From Meridianimaribacter flavus (GTDB lineage Bacteria > Bacteroidota > Bacteroidia > Flavobacteriales > Flavobacteriaceae): a DNA stretch of 64,000 nucleotides. Each line of letters begins with the position of its first letter. Position 1 is the first letter of the stretch. The notes beneath the pieces are model-generated. The model was not told where the DNA came from, made no database searches, and was given only the letters and a program-made list of their open reading frames with translations. The DNA lies in the NCBI RefSeq assembly GCF_004366715.1, contig NZ_SOQZ01000004.1, forward strand, positions 186,001 through 250,000, written 5' to 3'. Below are positions 44,365-52,466 of the stretch, piece after piece. Made by a program: the position numbers and the translations under genes.

Positions 44365-47300
44365 TTATTGATTGAAATATTGTAATTGAAATGCACTTTC
44401 TAAATAATTGAATAAAGCGTTTTGAGCTTCCAGTTCTGACTGTACGGCTTCTTTTACCAATTGTGTAAAGGTGGTATAATCTATTTCTCCTTCCTTATAC
44501 GCCAACAACGCTCCTGATTTCTGGTCTTTGGTTAACGGTAACACTTGTGTTTCGTAAAATTCCCAAGACAGTTTCCATTTTAAATAATTTTCTTTTGCTT
44601 GTGCATATTGTGATTGTAATTCTTGTTTTTTGAATAACAAATTACTTTCTGCAATAGCATTGTCAATTTTTGCTGATTTAATTCGGGCTTTGTTTGAACC
44701 TGACAGGAATGGAATGGAAATTCCTGCTTGATAGGTATAAAAACCTGAATTACCATTAACTTTTTGTAAACCACCCTGAAGGTTCAATTTCGGTAAATTA
44801 TCGGCTTTTGCCGCTCTCAATTCTGCTTCGGCGACATTCAATTGATTTTCTGAAACAGTAACCATTGGATGTTCATTTGTTGATAAGCTATCAGTTTCAA
44901 TCGTTGCAATGTTTTCCAATTCTTCTGATACAGTATAAATTTCGTCTTCAAATAACCAAAGATTTAACTGTTGTATGGCTATGAGGTAATCTCTGTATGC
45001 CTGTACTTTTTTATTTTGAATTTGAAACACTTGATTTTTTGCCGCTGAATACTCCAATTTAGAAATGGCTTCCACTTCAAAGTTCAGCGTAACTGCTTGT
45101 TCAAAATTACCATAGATGGAATCAAGCTCTTTGTACAACTGAAAGTTTCTCATAGACTGATAACATTTTGCCCACGCTTTTTTCACTTCCAGTTCTACCT
45201 CCAATTCAGATAATTGCAATGCTTTTTGAGACAACTCAATGCGTTGTTGTTGCAGTTTTCGTTTTGCTCCGATTCCAAACACATCCATATTTGATTGTCC
45301 AACACCGACCGTTGTGTAGATTCCTGTTCCATCTTTCACTTCTTCACCTCCTGTAAAGATTTGAGTAGAACCAAAATCATATGCTGTGGATTTTAGGTTT
45401 TCTTGTTTGGTAACTTCCAATTGTTTTTGCTTCAATAGTGGATAGTTCTTTTTAGATAAAGCAACAGCTTCGTTTAAAGTGATTTTAGACAAGGTATCCG
45501 TGATTTGTTGTGCATTACTTCGAGTTGAAAACACAAACATTAAAACCAGTACTGCGGTTGCACTCACTACTTTTTTGTTCGGCTTTAACCTAAAGGTCTT
45601 ATTCTCTACCCAATGATATAAAATAGGCAATACAAATAAAGTGAGTAATGTAGAAGTCAATAATCCACCAATAACTACCGTTGCCAACGGACGCTGTACT
45701 TCTGCACCTGCCGAAGCTGAAACAGCCATTGGTAAAAAGCCCAACACATCTGTAAATGCTGTTAGCATAATAGGGCGTATTCTTCGTTTTGTGCCTTCCA
45801 AAATCCGTTCTTTTAAATTGGTAACACCTTCTTCTTTCAATTCATTTAAGCCACTTATCATTACCAAGCCGTTTAATACGGCCACGCCAAACAATACAAT
45901 AAAACCAACACCTGCCGAAATGCTAAAGGGCATATCTCGTAACCACAAAGCTACCACACCGCCAATGGTAGCCATTGGAATAGCAATGTATATCATTAAG
46001 GTTTGTGGTACTGATTTTAAAGCAAAGTATATCAGTACGAAAATAAGTAGTAAGGCAATAGGTACTACGGTTTGCAAGCGGTTACTGGCACGTTCTAAAT
46101 TTTCAAAAGCACCGCCATAGCGTACAAAATAACCAGAGGGTAATTCTAATTGTGCATCTAATTTGGTTTTAATTTCTTCTACCAACGATTTTACATCACG
46201 TCCTCTTACATTGATGCCTACATAGGTTCTTCTGTTGGTATTGTCCCTACTTATTTGCATAGGTCCCGCTTTATAAGATATATCAGCTACTTCACGAAGT
46301 GGAATTTGTGCCCCTGAAGGCAAATTGATAAACAGATTTTGAATATCTGATATATCCTTACGGTTGTGTTGATTTAAACGAACTACCAAATCAAACCGCT
46401 TTTCGCCTTCAAAAATAACGCCTGCATTTCCTCCTGCAAATGCCGATTGCACCATTTTGTTAAGTGTGTTGATTTGCAGTCCATATTGAGCCAACTTATC
46501 TCTACTGTAGTTTATAGTCATTTGAGGCAGACCTGTTGTGGCTTCGGCTTTCATATCACCAATACCCGGTGTTCCTGCAATTATTTTTGTTATTTCTTCT
46601 GCCTTTTGAGATAAGACCTCGATGTCTTCGCCGTACAACTTAATGGCAATATCTTCCCGCACTCCTTCAAGTAACTCGTTAAAACGCATTTCTATAGGTT
46701 GGGTAAATTCATAATTGACTCCAGGAATAATTTCAACAGCTTCTTTCATTGCTTCAATAAGCTCGTCTTTTGTCTCTACCGTAGTCCATTCACTTTTAGG
46801 TTTCAGTATAACGAATACATCTGCTAAATCCATAGGCATTGGATCGGTGGGTATTTCGGCCACACCAATACGGCTCACAATTTTTTCGACTTCGGGAAAT
46901 TTTGACTTTACAATTTGCTCTATTTTAGTAGTGGTTTCTACTGTTTCAGATAACGAGCTACCCGGTTTTAAAATGGCGTGGAATGCAATGTCGCCTTCAT
47001 CGAGTTGTGGGATAAATTCACCTCCCATTCGGGTAAACATAAAGACTGTTACCGCAAATAGTGCCACTGCAATTCCCACAATCCATTTTCCTTTTAAGAG
47101 TGCTTTTTCCAATAAAGGTTTGTACTTATCTTCAACCCAATGCACAAATTTATCACCATGAGATAATTTGTTGTTTTTTGGTGTTCTCAATACCAAAGCA
47201 GACATCATTGGTACATAGGTAAGACACAAAACCATAGCTCCAATCATTGCGAAAATAAAGGTCAATGCCATTGGTTTGAACATTTTCCCTTCAATACCTT

Positions 47301-48699
47301 GTAAGGCTAAAATGGGAAGAAACACAATAAGTATAATCAACTGACCGAAAAAGGCTGCATTCATCATTCTTTTGGAAGCCGATGCTGCAACCTCATCACG
47401 CTCTTTGGCTGTTATTTTTTTCTTTTTAAGTACTTGGGAAGCGATAAGGAATACCGTAGACTCCACAATAATTACTGCACCATCTACAATAATTCCGAAG
47501 TCTATAGCCCCTAAACTCATCAGGTTTGCCCATACATTAAATACATTCATCAAAATAAATGCAAACAGTAAGGATAGTGGAATGGTTGAAGCTACAATTA
47601 AGCCACCTCGCCAATTACCCAACAAGAAAATGAGAACGAAAATAACGATTAAAGCCCCTTCAATAAGGTTTGTAGCAACCGTTGATGTCGTTTCTCTAAT
47701 TAACTTACTTCTGTCTAAAAGTGGTTCAATAACAACTCCTTCTGGCAGGGATTTTTGTATTTGAACCATACGCTCTTTAACATTGGCAATCACATCATTT
47801 GAATTTGCACCTTTAAGCATCATTACCAAGCCACCGACAACTTCTCCTTCGCCATCTTGGGTTAATGCTCCGTAACGAATGGCTGAACCAAATTGAACCG
47901 TTGCTATATCACCAATGGTAATAGGTACATTATTAATGGTTTTAACCGTAATTTTTTTAATGTCGTCTAAACTTCTTGCCAATCCTTCCCCTCGTATAAA
48001 ATTAGCCTGATGGTTTTTTTCGATATAAGCACCACCCGTATTTTGGTTATTGGCTTCGAGGGCTTCAAATACATCTGTAATGGTAATCCCAATAGATTTA
48101 AGCTCGTTAGGGTCTACAGCAACTTCATATTGTTTTATTTTACCACCAATAGCGTTGACCTCGACAACACCAGGAACCATTGCCATTTGGCGTTGTACAA
48201 TCCAGTCTTGCATTGTACGCACATCTGAAATGGAATATTTATCTTGATATTCTGGTTTTACTTTTAATGTGTATTGGTATATCTCTCCCAGACCTGTGGA
48301 AATAGGTCCCATTGTAGGTTCTCCAAAACCCGCAGGAATTTGTTCTTTTACTTCGTTGAGTTTTTCTGCTACCAATTGCCTTGGAAGATATGTACCCATA
48401 TCATCATCAAATACAATGGTGACAACTGACAGACCAAAGCGTGAAATTGAGCGAATTTCTTCCACATTGGGCAAATTGCTCATTGCCACTTCAACAGGGT
48501 AGGTTATTATCTGCTCAATATCTTCTGTACCTAAATTTGGTGATTGCGTTATTACCTGAACTTGGTTATTGGTAATATCGGGAACGGCATCTATGGGTAC
48601 TTTGGTCATACTCCAGATACCTGCTCCAATAATGGTAAGCGTTAGCAAACCAATAATGAATTTGTTATTGATTGAAAAATCAATGATTTTATTGATCAT
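44365..48699 (-). CDS. czcA: CzcA RND pump fused to its TolC-type channel
   Basis: A 1444-residue protein. Residues 1 to about 1035 are a complete heavy-metal RND pump. TM4 has LGAIDFGIIVDGAVIIVES, the HME1 pattern for divalent Zn/Co/Cd. Residues about 1039-1063 look like a second signal peptide (basic KPNKK, hydrophobic VVSATAVLVLMFVF, then SNA before QQ). Residues 1064-1444 are an outer-membrane efflux protein of the CzcC/TolC type. Inner- and outer-membrane parts of one chain cannot both insert without cleavage, so processing at SNA-Q is likely. The adaptor gene follows 4 bases downstream. Confidence 0.92.
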   Translation of the reverse strand: MINKIIDFSINNKFIIGLLTLTIIGAGIWSMTKVPIDAVPDITNNQVQVITQSPNLGTEDIEQIITYPVEVAMSNLPNVEEIRSISRFGLSVVTIVFDDDMGTYLPRQLVAEKLNEVKEQIPAGFGEPTMGPISTGLGEIYQYTLKVKPEYQDKYSISDVRTMQDWIVQRQMAMVPGVVEVNAIGGKIKQYEVAVDPNELKSIGITITDVFEALEANNQNTGGAYIEKNHQANFIRGEGLARSLDDIKKITVKTINNVPITIGDIATVQFGSAIRYGALTQDGEGEVVGGLVMMLKGANSNDVIANVKERMVQIQKSLPEGVVIEPLLDRSKLIRETTSTVATNLIEGALIVIFVLIFLLGNWRGGLIVASTIPLSLLFAFILMNVFNVWANLMSLGAIDFGIIVDGAVIIVESTVFLIASQVLKKKKITAKERDEVAASASKRMMNAAFFGQLIILIVFLPILALQGIEGKMFKPMALTFIFAMIGAMVLCLTYVPMMSALVLRTPKNNKLSHGDKFVHWVEDKYKPLLEKALLKGKWIVGIAVALFAVTVFMFTRMGGEFIPQLDEGDIAFHAILKPGSSLSETVETTTKIEQIVKSKFPEVEKIVSRIGVAEIPTDPMPMDLADVFVILKPKSEWTTVETKDELIEAMKEAVEIIPGVNYEFTQPIEMRFNELLEGVREDIAIKLYGEDIEVLSQKAEEITKIIAGTPGIGDMKAEATTGLPQMTINYSRDKLAQYGLQINTLNKMVQSAFAGGNAGVIFEGEKRFDLVVRLNQHNRKDISDIQNLFINLPSGAQIPLREVADISYKAGPMQISRDNTNRRTYVGINVRGRDVKSLVEEIKTKLDAQLELPSGYFVRYGGAFENLERASNRLQTVVPIALLLIFVLIYFALKSVPQTLMIYIAIPMATIGGVVALWLRDMPFSISAGVGFIVLFGVAVLNGLVMISGLNELKEEGVTNLKERILEGTKRRIRPIMLTAFTDVLGFLPMAVSASAGAEVQRPLATVVIGGLLTSTLLTLFVLPILYHWVENKTFRLKPNKKVVSATAVLVLMFVFSTRSNAQQITDTLSKITLNEAVALSKKNYPLLKQKQLEVTKQENLKSTAYDFGSTQIFTGGEEVKDGTGIYTTVGVGQSNMDVFGIGAKRKLQQQRIELSQKALQLSELEVELEVKKAWAKCYQSMRNFQLYKELDSIYGNFEQAVTLNFEVEAISKLEYSAAKNQVFQIQNKKVQAYRDYLIAIQQLNLWLFEDEIYTVSEELENIATIETDSLSTNEHPMVTVSENQLNVAEAELRAAKADNLPKLNLQGGLQKVNGNSGFYTYQAGISIPFLSGSNKARIKSAKIDNAIAESNLLFKKQELQSQYAQAKENYLKWKLSWEFYETQVLPLTKDQKSGALLAYKEGEIDYTTFTQLVKEAVQSELEAQNALFNYLESAFQLQYFNQ

Positions 48700-48792
48700 A
48701 AGAATGGTTATAATGAATTTATAAAAGAGATAAGCAACCTATTTTAAATGGGTTACTTGAATTTATAAGACACCTACATACGCAGGTATTCA

Positions 48793-49104
48793 TTAAACCT
48801 GTGGTGGCTGTAAAAGGGTAGTATTGAAGTCTTTTTCAAGACCATCAAAATAATAGAATAATTGAGTTGGAATAACAGTATTAGATAAACTGTAATCTAC
48901 AACATTAAAATGTGTAACGTGAATATGACAACAGTGGCATTGGCAAAATGGTGAGCATAGATCTGCTCCTTGATGTTGATGGTCGTTGTCTAACGCTTGA
49001 GAAATTTCGGTTTTAACCTCATTATCTGGTATACCATTATCTTCACAAGGCACTAAATTGAGCGCAAAGATATAAATAGATAATATGAGTGCTAAAACTT
49101 TCAT
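48793..49104 (-). CDS. DUF6660 small secreted protein
   Basis: A 103-residue protein with a signal peptide (ILSIYIFALNLVPC), then the cysteine/histidine cluster GADLCSPFCQCHCCHIHVTHF and a hydrophobic tail, as in DUF6660. Such proteins recur beside Czc-type genes in Bacteroidota and probably bind metal in the periplasm. It is 93 bases upstream of the pump gene and may be the first gene of the metal operon. Confidence 0.8.
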   Translation of the reverse strand: MKVLALILSIYIFALNLVPCEDNGIPDNEVKTEISQALDNDHQHQGADLCSPFCQCHCCHIHVTHFNVVDYSLSNTVIPTQLFYYFDGLEKDFNTTLLQPPQV

Positions 49105-49109
49105 TGAGA

Positions 49110-49117
49110 CAAAGATA
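49110..49117 (-). promoter_or_regulatory. -7 box TATCTTTG for DUF6660/czc operon
   Basis: On the minus strand TATCTTTG fits TAnnTTTG and lies 5 bases before the ATG at 49104, again a short leader. A TTG lies upstream on this strand, though at a 14-base spacing that is short for the consensus. Confidence 0.4.
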
Positions 49118-49150
49118 AAAATATTTTAATGCAATGGTGTTGCAAAGTAT

Positions 49151-51262
49151 TTATAAAAACCACAACGTATCTTTAGCGTCCTCTGGAACACCGTTTTCGA
49201 AACGAGGTGCTATTTGGGCTACCATTTCGGGATATTTTATGGTAATTGGTACATTTTGTTGGCGTAAGGATTTCCAATACAATCTGCTGAACTGATATAC
49301 TTGGGTTAACAATTCTTCAATCACCTCAACATCTTCAAAAGCGTCTTCATCCGGACTGCTTATTTTTATCTTTATTGGAAATGGATAACCATCTGTATCT
49401 GCATAATAAATATCGTTTGGGTAACGTGCATTATTAAAAAGCAAAAATTTATTTACTCCTATGCGAATGTATGTACCGCTTACAGGCATTAATTTATTAC
49501 CCCAATTTACATCGTAAGCAATCATATCTTCTGCTTCGGTTTTATTGATATTCAGAATATATAAAGGCACTCCTAATTTTAGTTTGTTCATACCATCAAT
49601 AATTGGTTGCAGTTCTTCGTAGCTCATTTCTTTATAAAAATGAATGACTACTTTATCTGCTTGGGCTACTGATGTAAAATCTCTAATTGCTTTTAATATG
49701 CTACCTGCTAATAGTTTTGTTTCGTTTTGGTTGAAGTATTCAAAATTTCTAAACAATCCATTATTTTGAAAACTAAATGCACTGGCAATATACCTTCTGT
49801 TTTCCCCTTGATTGGTAAATGCTCCTACTCCAATTACCAATTCTTTTTTATCAGTTACTGCCAGCTTCCAAGGTGCACCACCTAATTTAGCGTGAATAGC
49901 CAATGCCATATTTTGTAATGAAAACTGAAAATTGTATTGGTCTTGGATGTTTACAATCATTTTTTCGTAATCGACCACTTGGGTTACAATGCCTTCATTT
50001 AAAAACAGTTCTTTAATTCGGATGTAAATTTCCCTATCGTCAGGATCTGGTGTAAACTTATCGAAAGGACTGATGTAAAAGGCTGCATACTTTACATTGT
50101 CGTGGTCAAAAGTTAAACTTTCAAGCTGTTCAACTATTTCAGGTATTGGGTCGTTTTCGTTAGTAAACTCAATAAAATGTTCTCTTGATGCTGTAGCCTT
50201 TATATTTACATAAGCCTCCAATCCTTTGTAATAGTTCTTTTCAGTATTTACACCTTCTTTTAAATTTTGATAGAAAGACAGCACAGAATCTTTATGTGAG
50301 GTATGGCAAATGAAAAATATCTTGATATTTTGATTGCTTGGGCGTCTGTAAGGGTTTAGAATGTTCATTGCCTTTTTAGGCACTAAATGGGTTCTTTTAT
50401 TACCATATTGGTCTTTACCAAACTCTAATAAGCCCAAATTGGGGTTAATGTGATTAATACGATTGCCAGGAACATCTATAAATGCATCTTGCTTAAACGG
50501 AAATAAAGCCTTAAATTCTTCTGTAAACAAGTAGTTTTTAGCAAAAGTAGTGATGAGTGCTACGTATTTTTGGTATCTGTTCTTTGGTCTGTCGGGTTCT
50601 TCAATAGGTATGTTTAAAGCTCTTGCCAATTGTAAATTGAATATTGGGAAGGCTTGACTAAAATCTATGTTATTGTAAAAGTCTTCTTTGTTCTCTGTAT
50701 CAAGGTTCATTTGGTAATTGAAGGTTTTTTGACCATACACACAACGCTTAATATACTCTGTTTCCTCAATATCCTTAACTGATTTTGTGAGGACTTTTGA
50801 CGTACCATCATACGATACCACAAGTTCTGGTAAGTCTGTTAGTGTTGCAAACAGTATTTTGAATGAGAATTTATAGTATAAATTATAGTCTGCTGTATTT
50901 CCTTTTTTTGAAGGCATCCAAACCTGTACATCACGTACAAAGTTTTTGACCACGATGTAACCCTTTTCTAAAAAGTAGGTTTTTAATTGGTGCTTCAGGA
51001 ATTGTTTGTATATGCGTAGTTCTTTGTCCTTTACCAAGTTTATTTTGATACTTGGGGCATTGGGTATTTCTTGGGTAAATGTGGTAAAAATATGCTCTAA
51101 ACCTGATAAATCTGTATCTGGAAACGCCTCTTTTATCTGCTTTGAAAACTTTGATCTATGGATGGGATGGCTACCCTCAATATCTTCTAACGATAGATAT
51201 ATGACAGGTGTACTACTTGGCCATTTAAAATTGAGTATGTTGGTTTTTAAGTGTTCTTGCAT
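49151..51262 (-). CDS. Prokaryotic Argonaute with inactive PIWI domain
   Basis: A 703-residue Argonaute. Residues 1-300 resemble the N/L1/L2 part, with no convincing PAZ. The MID domain (about 305-460) keeps a plausible 5'-phosphate pocket: Y413, K417, Q428 and K459 in YIRIK, TQVV and AKLGGAPW. The PIWI domain (461-690) has VIGVGAF at 476-482, where the first catalytic Asp would be G480. VVIHFYKE (538-545) has no Asp at the usual RDG site, and YPEM (677-680) replaces the last catalytic segment. The chain ends LWFL, like other pAgos whose C terminus enters the MID pocket. It should bind guides but not cut. It lies 46 bases after the HEPN gene. Confidence 0.88.
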   Translation of the reverse strand: MQEHLKTNILNFKWPSSTPVIYLSLEDIEGSHPIHRSKFSKQIKEAFPDTDLSGLEHIFTTFTQEIPNAPSIKINLVKDKELRIYKQFLKHQLKTYFLEKGYIVVKNFVRDVQVWMPSKKGNTADYNLYYKFSFKILFATLTDLPELVVSYDGTSKVLTKSVKDIEETEYIKRCVYGQKTFNYQMNLDTENKEDFYNNIDFSQAFPIFNLQLARALNIPIEEPDRPKNRYQKYVALITTFAKNYLFTEEFKALFPFKQDAFIDVPGNRINHINPNLGLLEFGKDQYGNKRTHLVPKKAMNILNPYRRPSNQNIKIFFICHTSHKDSVLSFYQNLKEGVNTEKNYYKGLEAYVNIKATASREHFIEFTNENDPIPEIVEQLESLTFDHDNVKYAAFYISPFDKFTPDPDDREIYIRIKELFLNEGIVTQVVDYEKMIVNIQDQYNFQFSLQNMALAIHAKLGGAPWKLAVTDKKELVIGVGAFTNQGENRRYIASAFSFQNNGLFRNFEYFNQNETKLLAGSILKAIRDFTSVAQADKVVIHFYKEMSYEELQPIIDGMNKLKLGVPLYILNINKTEAEDMIAYDVNWGNKLMPVSGTYIRIGVNKFLLFNNARYPNDIYYADTDGYPFPIKIKISSPDEDAFEDVEVIEELLTQVYQFSRLYWKSLRQQNVPITIKYPEMVAQIAPRFENGVPEDAKDTLWFL

Positions 51263-51308
51263 AGATAATGGGGTGTTTTTGTATTTACATATAGTGAGTG
51301 ATTATAGG

Positions 51309-52016
51309 TTATAAATAGACATCGTACTTTTCAAGTTTTTCAAATAGACCTAATATATTTTCAATGATTTCATTAATAAAATTCTTGTTGTCAAATACCA
51401 AGTTGTAATAAACAATATCCCTATCTTTCTCCAATAAAATATATCTTCCTTTAGAAAAGGATTTTAGAGTATTATATTTTCTAATTTCATCACCAAAGAC
51501 TGTACTGTTATTGTGTACAATACAATTTCTCACTCTCCTTAAATTATTTATATATGACCAATGAGGTTCTAATTCTTTAATATCAACTTTAGCAGCTCTT
51601 GTTAAAAACAACTTTGCTTTTTCAAATTCACTATTACCACGTAAATCATCCAAACCAAACTCTTTATTATGCATTAAACAATAAGAATTACACACGTCTT
51701 GAATAGTCCGTTCTATAAAAGAAAACAATTGTGTAATCATTGAAGCCCTAAAACTTTGCACAAAATCCCTATCAATTTCGATTACTTTATCAACTAAAGT
51801 ATCCTGTAAATGATTTAAATATTCATCCGCATACTTTTTAGGTTCTGCTTCAATTTTCTTCATTATTTCAGTATATTCCTTTTCGTGATTAGTCAAGGAA
51901 CTATCAAAATGGTCTTCGACAAACTTTGCATAATTGCGAAAGGTTTGTAACTCCAAGTCTAAAAAGAAAATATTGTTATCTTTTCTGAAATTTGAAAGTG
52001 CGTTTATTCTTGACAT
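51309..52016 (-). CDS. HEPN-domain protein, probable RNase effector
   Basis: A 235-residue, largely helical, soluble protein. The HEPN active motif R163-N-C-I-V-H168 (an R-N-x3-H form) follows the helix ELEPHWSYINNLRRV, and an acidic position in SFIERTIQDV on the preceding helix (E102) fits the family. Such HEPN proteins are RNases in abortive-infection and toxin systems. Its ATG overlaps the XRE stop (TAATG), a sign of coupled translation. The Argonaute gene follows 46 bases on. I infer it is the effector arm of the Argonaute unit; the specific HEPN subfamily is not certain. Confidence 0.75.
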   Translation of the reverse strand: MSRINALSNFRKDNNIFFLDLELQTFRNYAKFVEDHFDSSLTNHEKEYTEIMKKIEAEPKKYADEYLNHLQDTLVDKVIEIDRDFVQSFRASMITQLFSFIERTIQDVCNSYCLMHNKEFGLDDLRGNSEFEKAKLFLTRAAKVDIKELEPHWSYINNLRRVRNCIVHNNSTVFGDEIRKYNTLKSFSKGRYILLEKDRDIVYYNLVFDNKNFINEIIENILGLFEKLEKYDVYL

Positions 52017-52315
52017 TATTTACTATTCTTTTCAATCTTACTAATTTTTTCTTCAGCTATTTTGAGGATTTCCGTACTGTCCTTTTCGTTTTTTATCATT
52101 TGTACAATCTGTTCGGACATCCAAAGCTTAATTAATTTGTTCTCATCTTCTTTTAATTCTTTTGCAAATGCTATTACCTGCTCTCGTCTTGCCAAACGGT
52201 TTCCTCGTTCAATCTTGCTTAAATAAGCCACATCCATATTGACGTTTGCAGCCATTTCCCTTAATAACAAATTGCGCTTTTCGCGCAATGAGCGTATGTA
52301 TTCTCCAAACTCCAT
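52016..52315 (-). CDS. XRE-type helix-turn-helix regulator
   Basis: A 99-residue protein with an N-terminal Cro/C1 helix-turn-helix (about 5-60: LREKRNLLLREMAANVNMDVAYLSKIERGNR) and a charged helical tail. It is the first gene of the HEPN-Argonaute unit and is preceded directly by an inverted repeat, so autorepression of the unit is likely. It could also act as antitoxin-like partner of the HEPN protein. Confidence 0.85.
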   Translation of the reverse strand: MEFGEYIRSLREKRNLLLREMAANVNMDVAYLSKIERGNRLARREQVIAFAKELKEDENKLIKLWMSEQIVQMIKNEKDSTEILKIAEEKISKIEKNSK

Positions 52316-52324
52316 AATAGCATT

Positions 52325-52352
52325 AATTAGACTTGTCAGATTTTGTCTAATT
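52325..52352. promoter_or_regulatory. Probable operator of the HEPN-Argonaute unit
   Basis: AATTAGAC (52325-52332) and GTCTAATT (52345-52352) are perfect 8-base inverted arms with a 12-base spacer, 9 bases before the XRE start. The spacing suits a dimeric XRE repressor. Confidence 0.6.
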
Positions 52353-52426
52353 TAAGAAAAGGAAGCTAAAGGAAAACAAAAAGATATAAACAGTTATTAA
52401 CAGAAAGTGAGGAAGTTAAGGATTTA

Positions 52427-52458
52427 AGGAAACACATACGCAAATTCCTTTGTTTCCT
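52427..52458 (-). terminator. Possible hairpin after the DUF3987 gene
   Basis: AGGAAAC (52427-52433) and GTTTCCT (52452-52458) are inverted 7-base arms just past the DUF3987 stop. There is no strong T-run, so termination is tentative. Confidence 0.3.
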
Positions 52459-52466
52459 CAATTTCC

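Noticed and set aside
49151-51262. Active long Argonaute nuclease
   Set aside because: The PIWI positions expected to be acidic read Gly, Tyr and a Pro-containing segment, so cleavage activity is unlikely.
52427-52458. CRISPR-like repeats near the Argonaute unit
   Set aside because: The repeats are short AAGGAA-type inverted runs, not regularly spaced direct repeats; no cas genes are present anywhere in the window.
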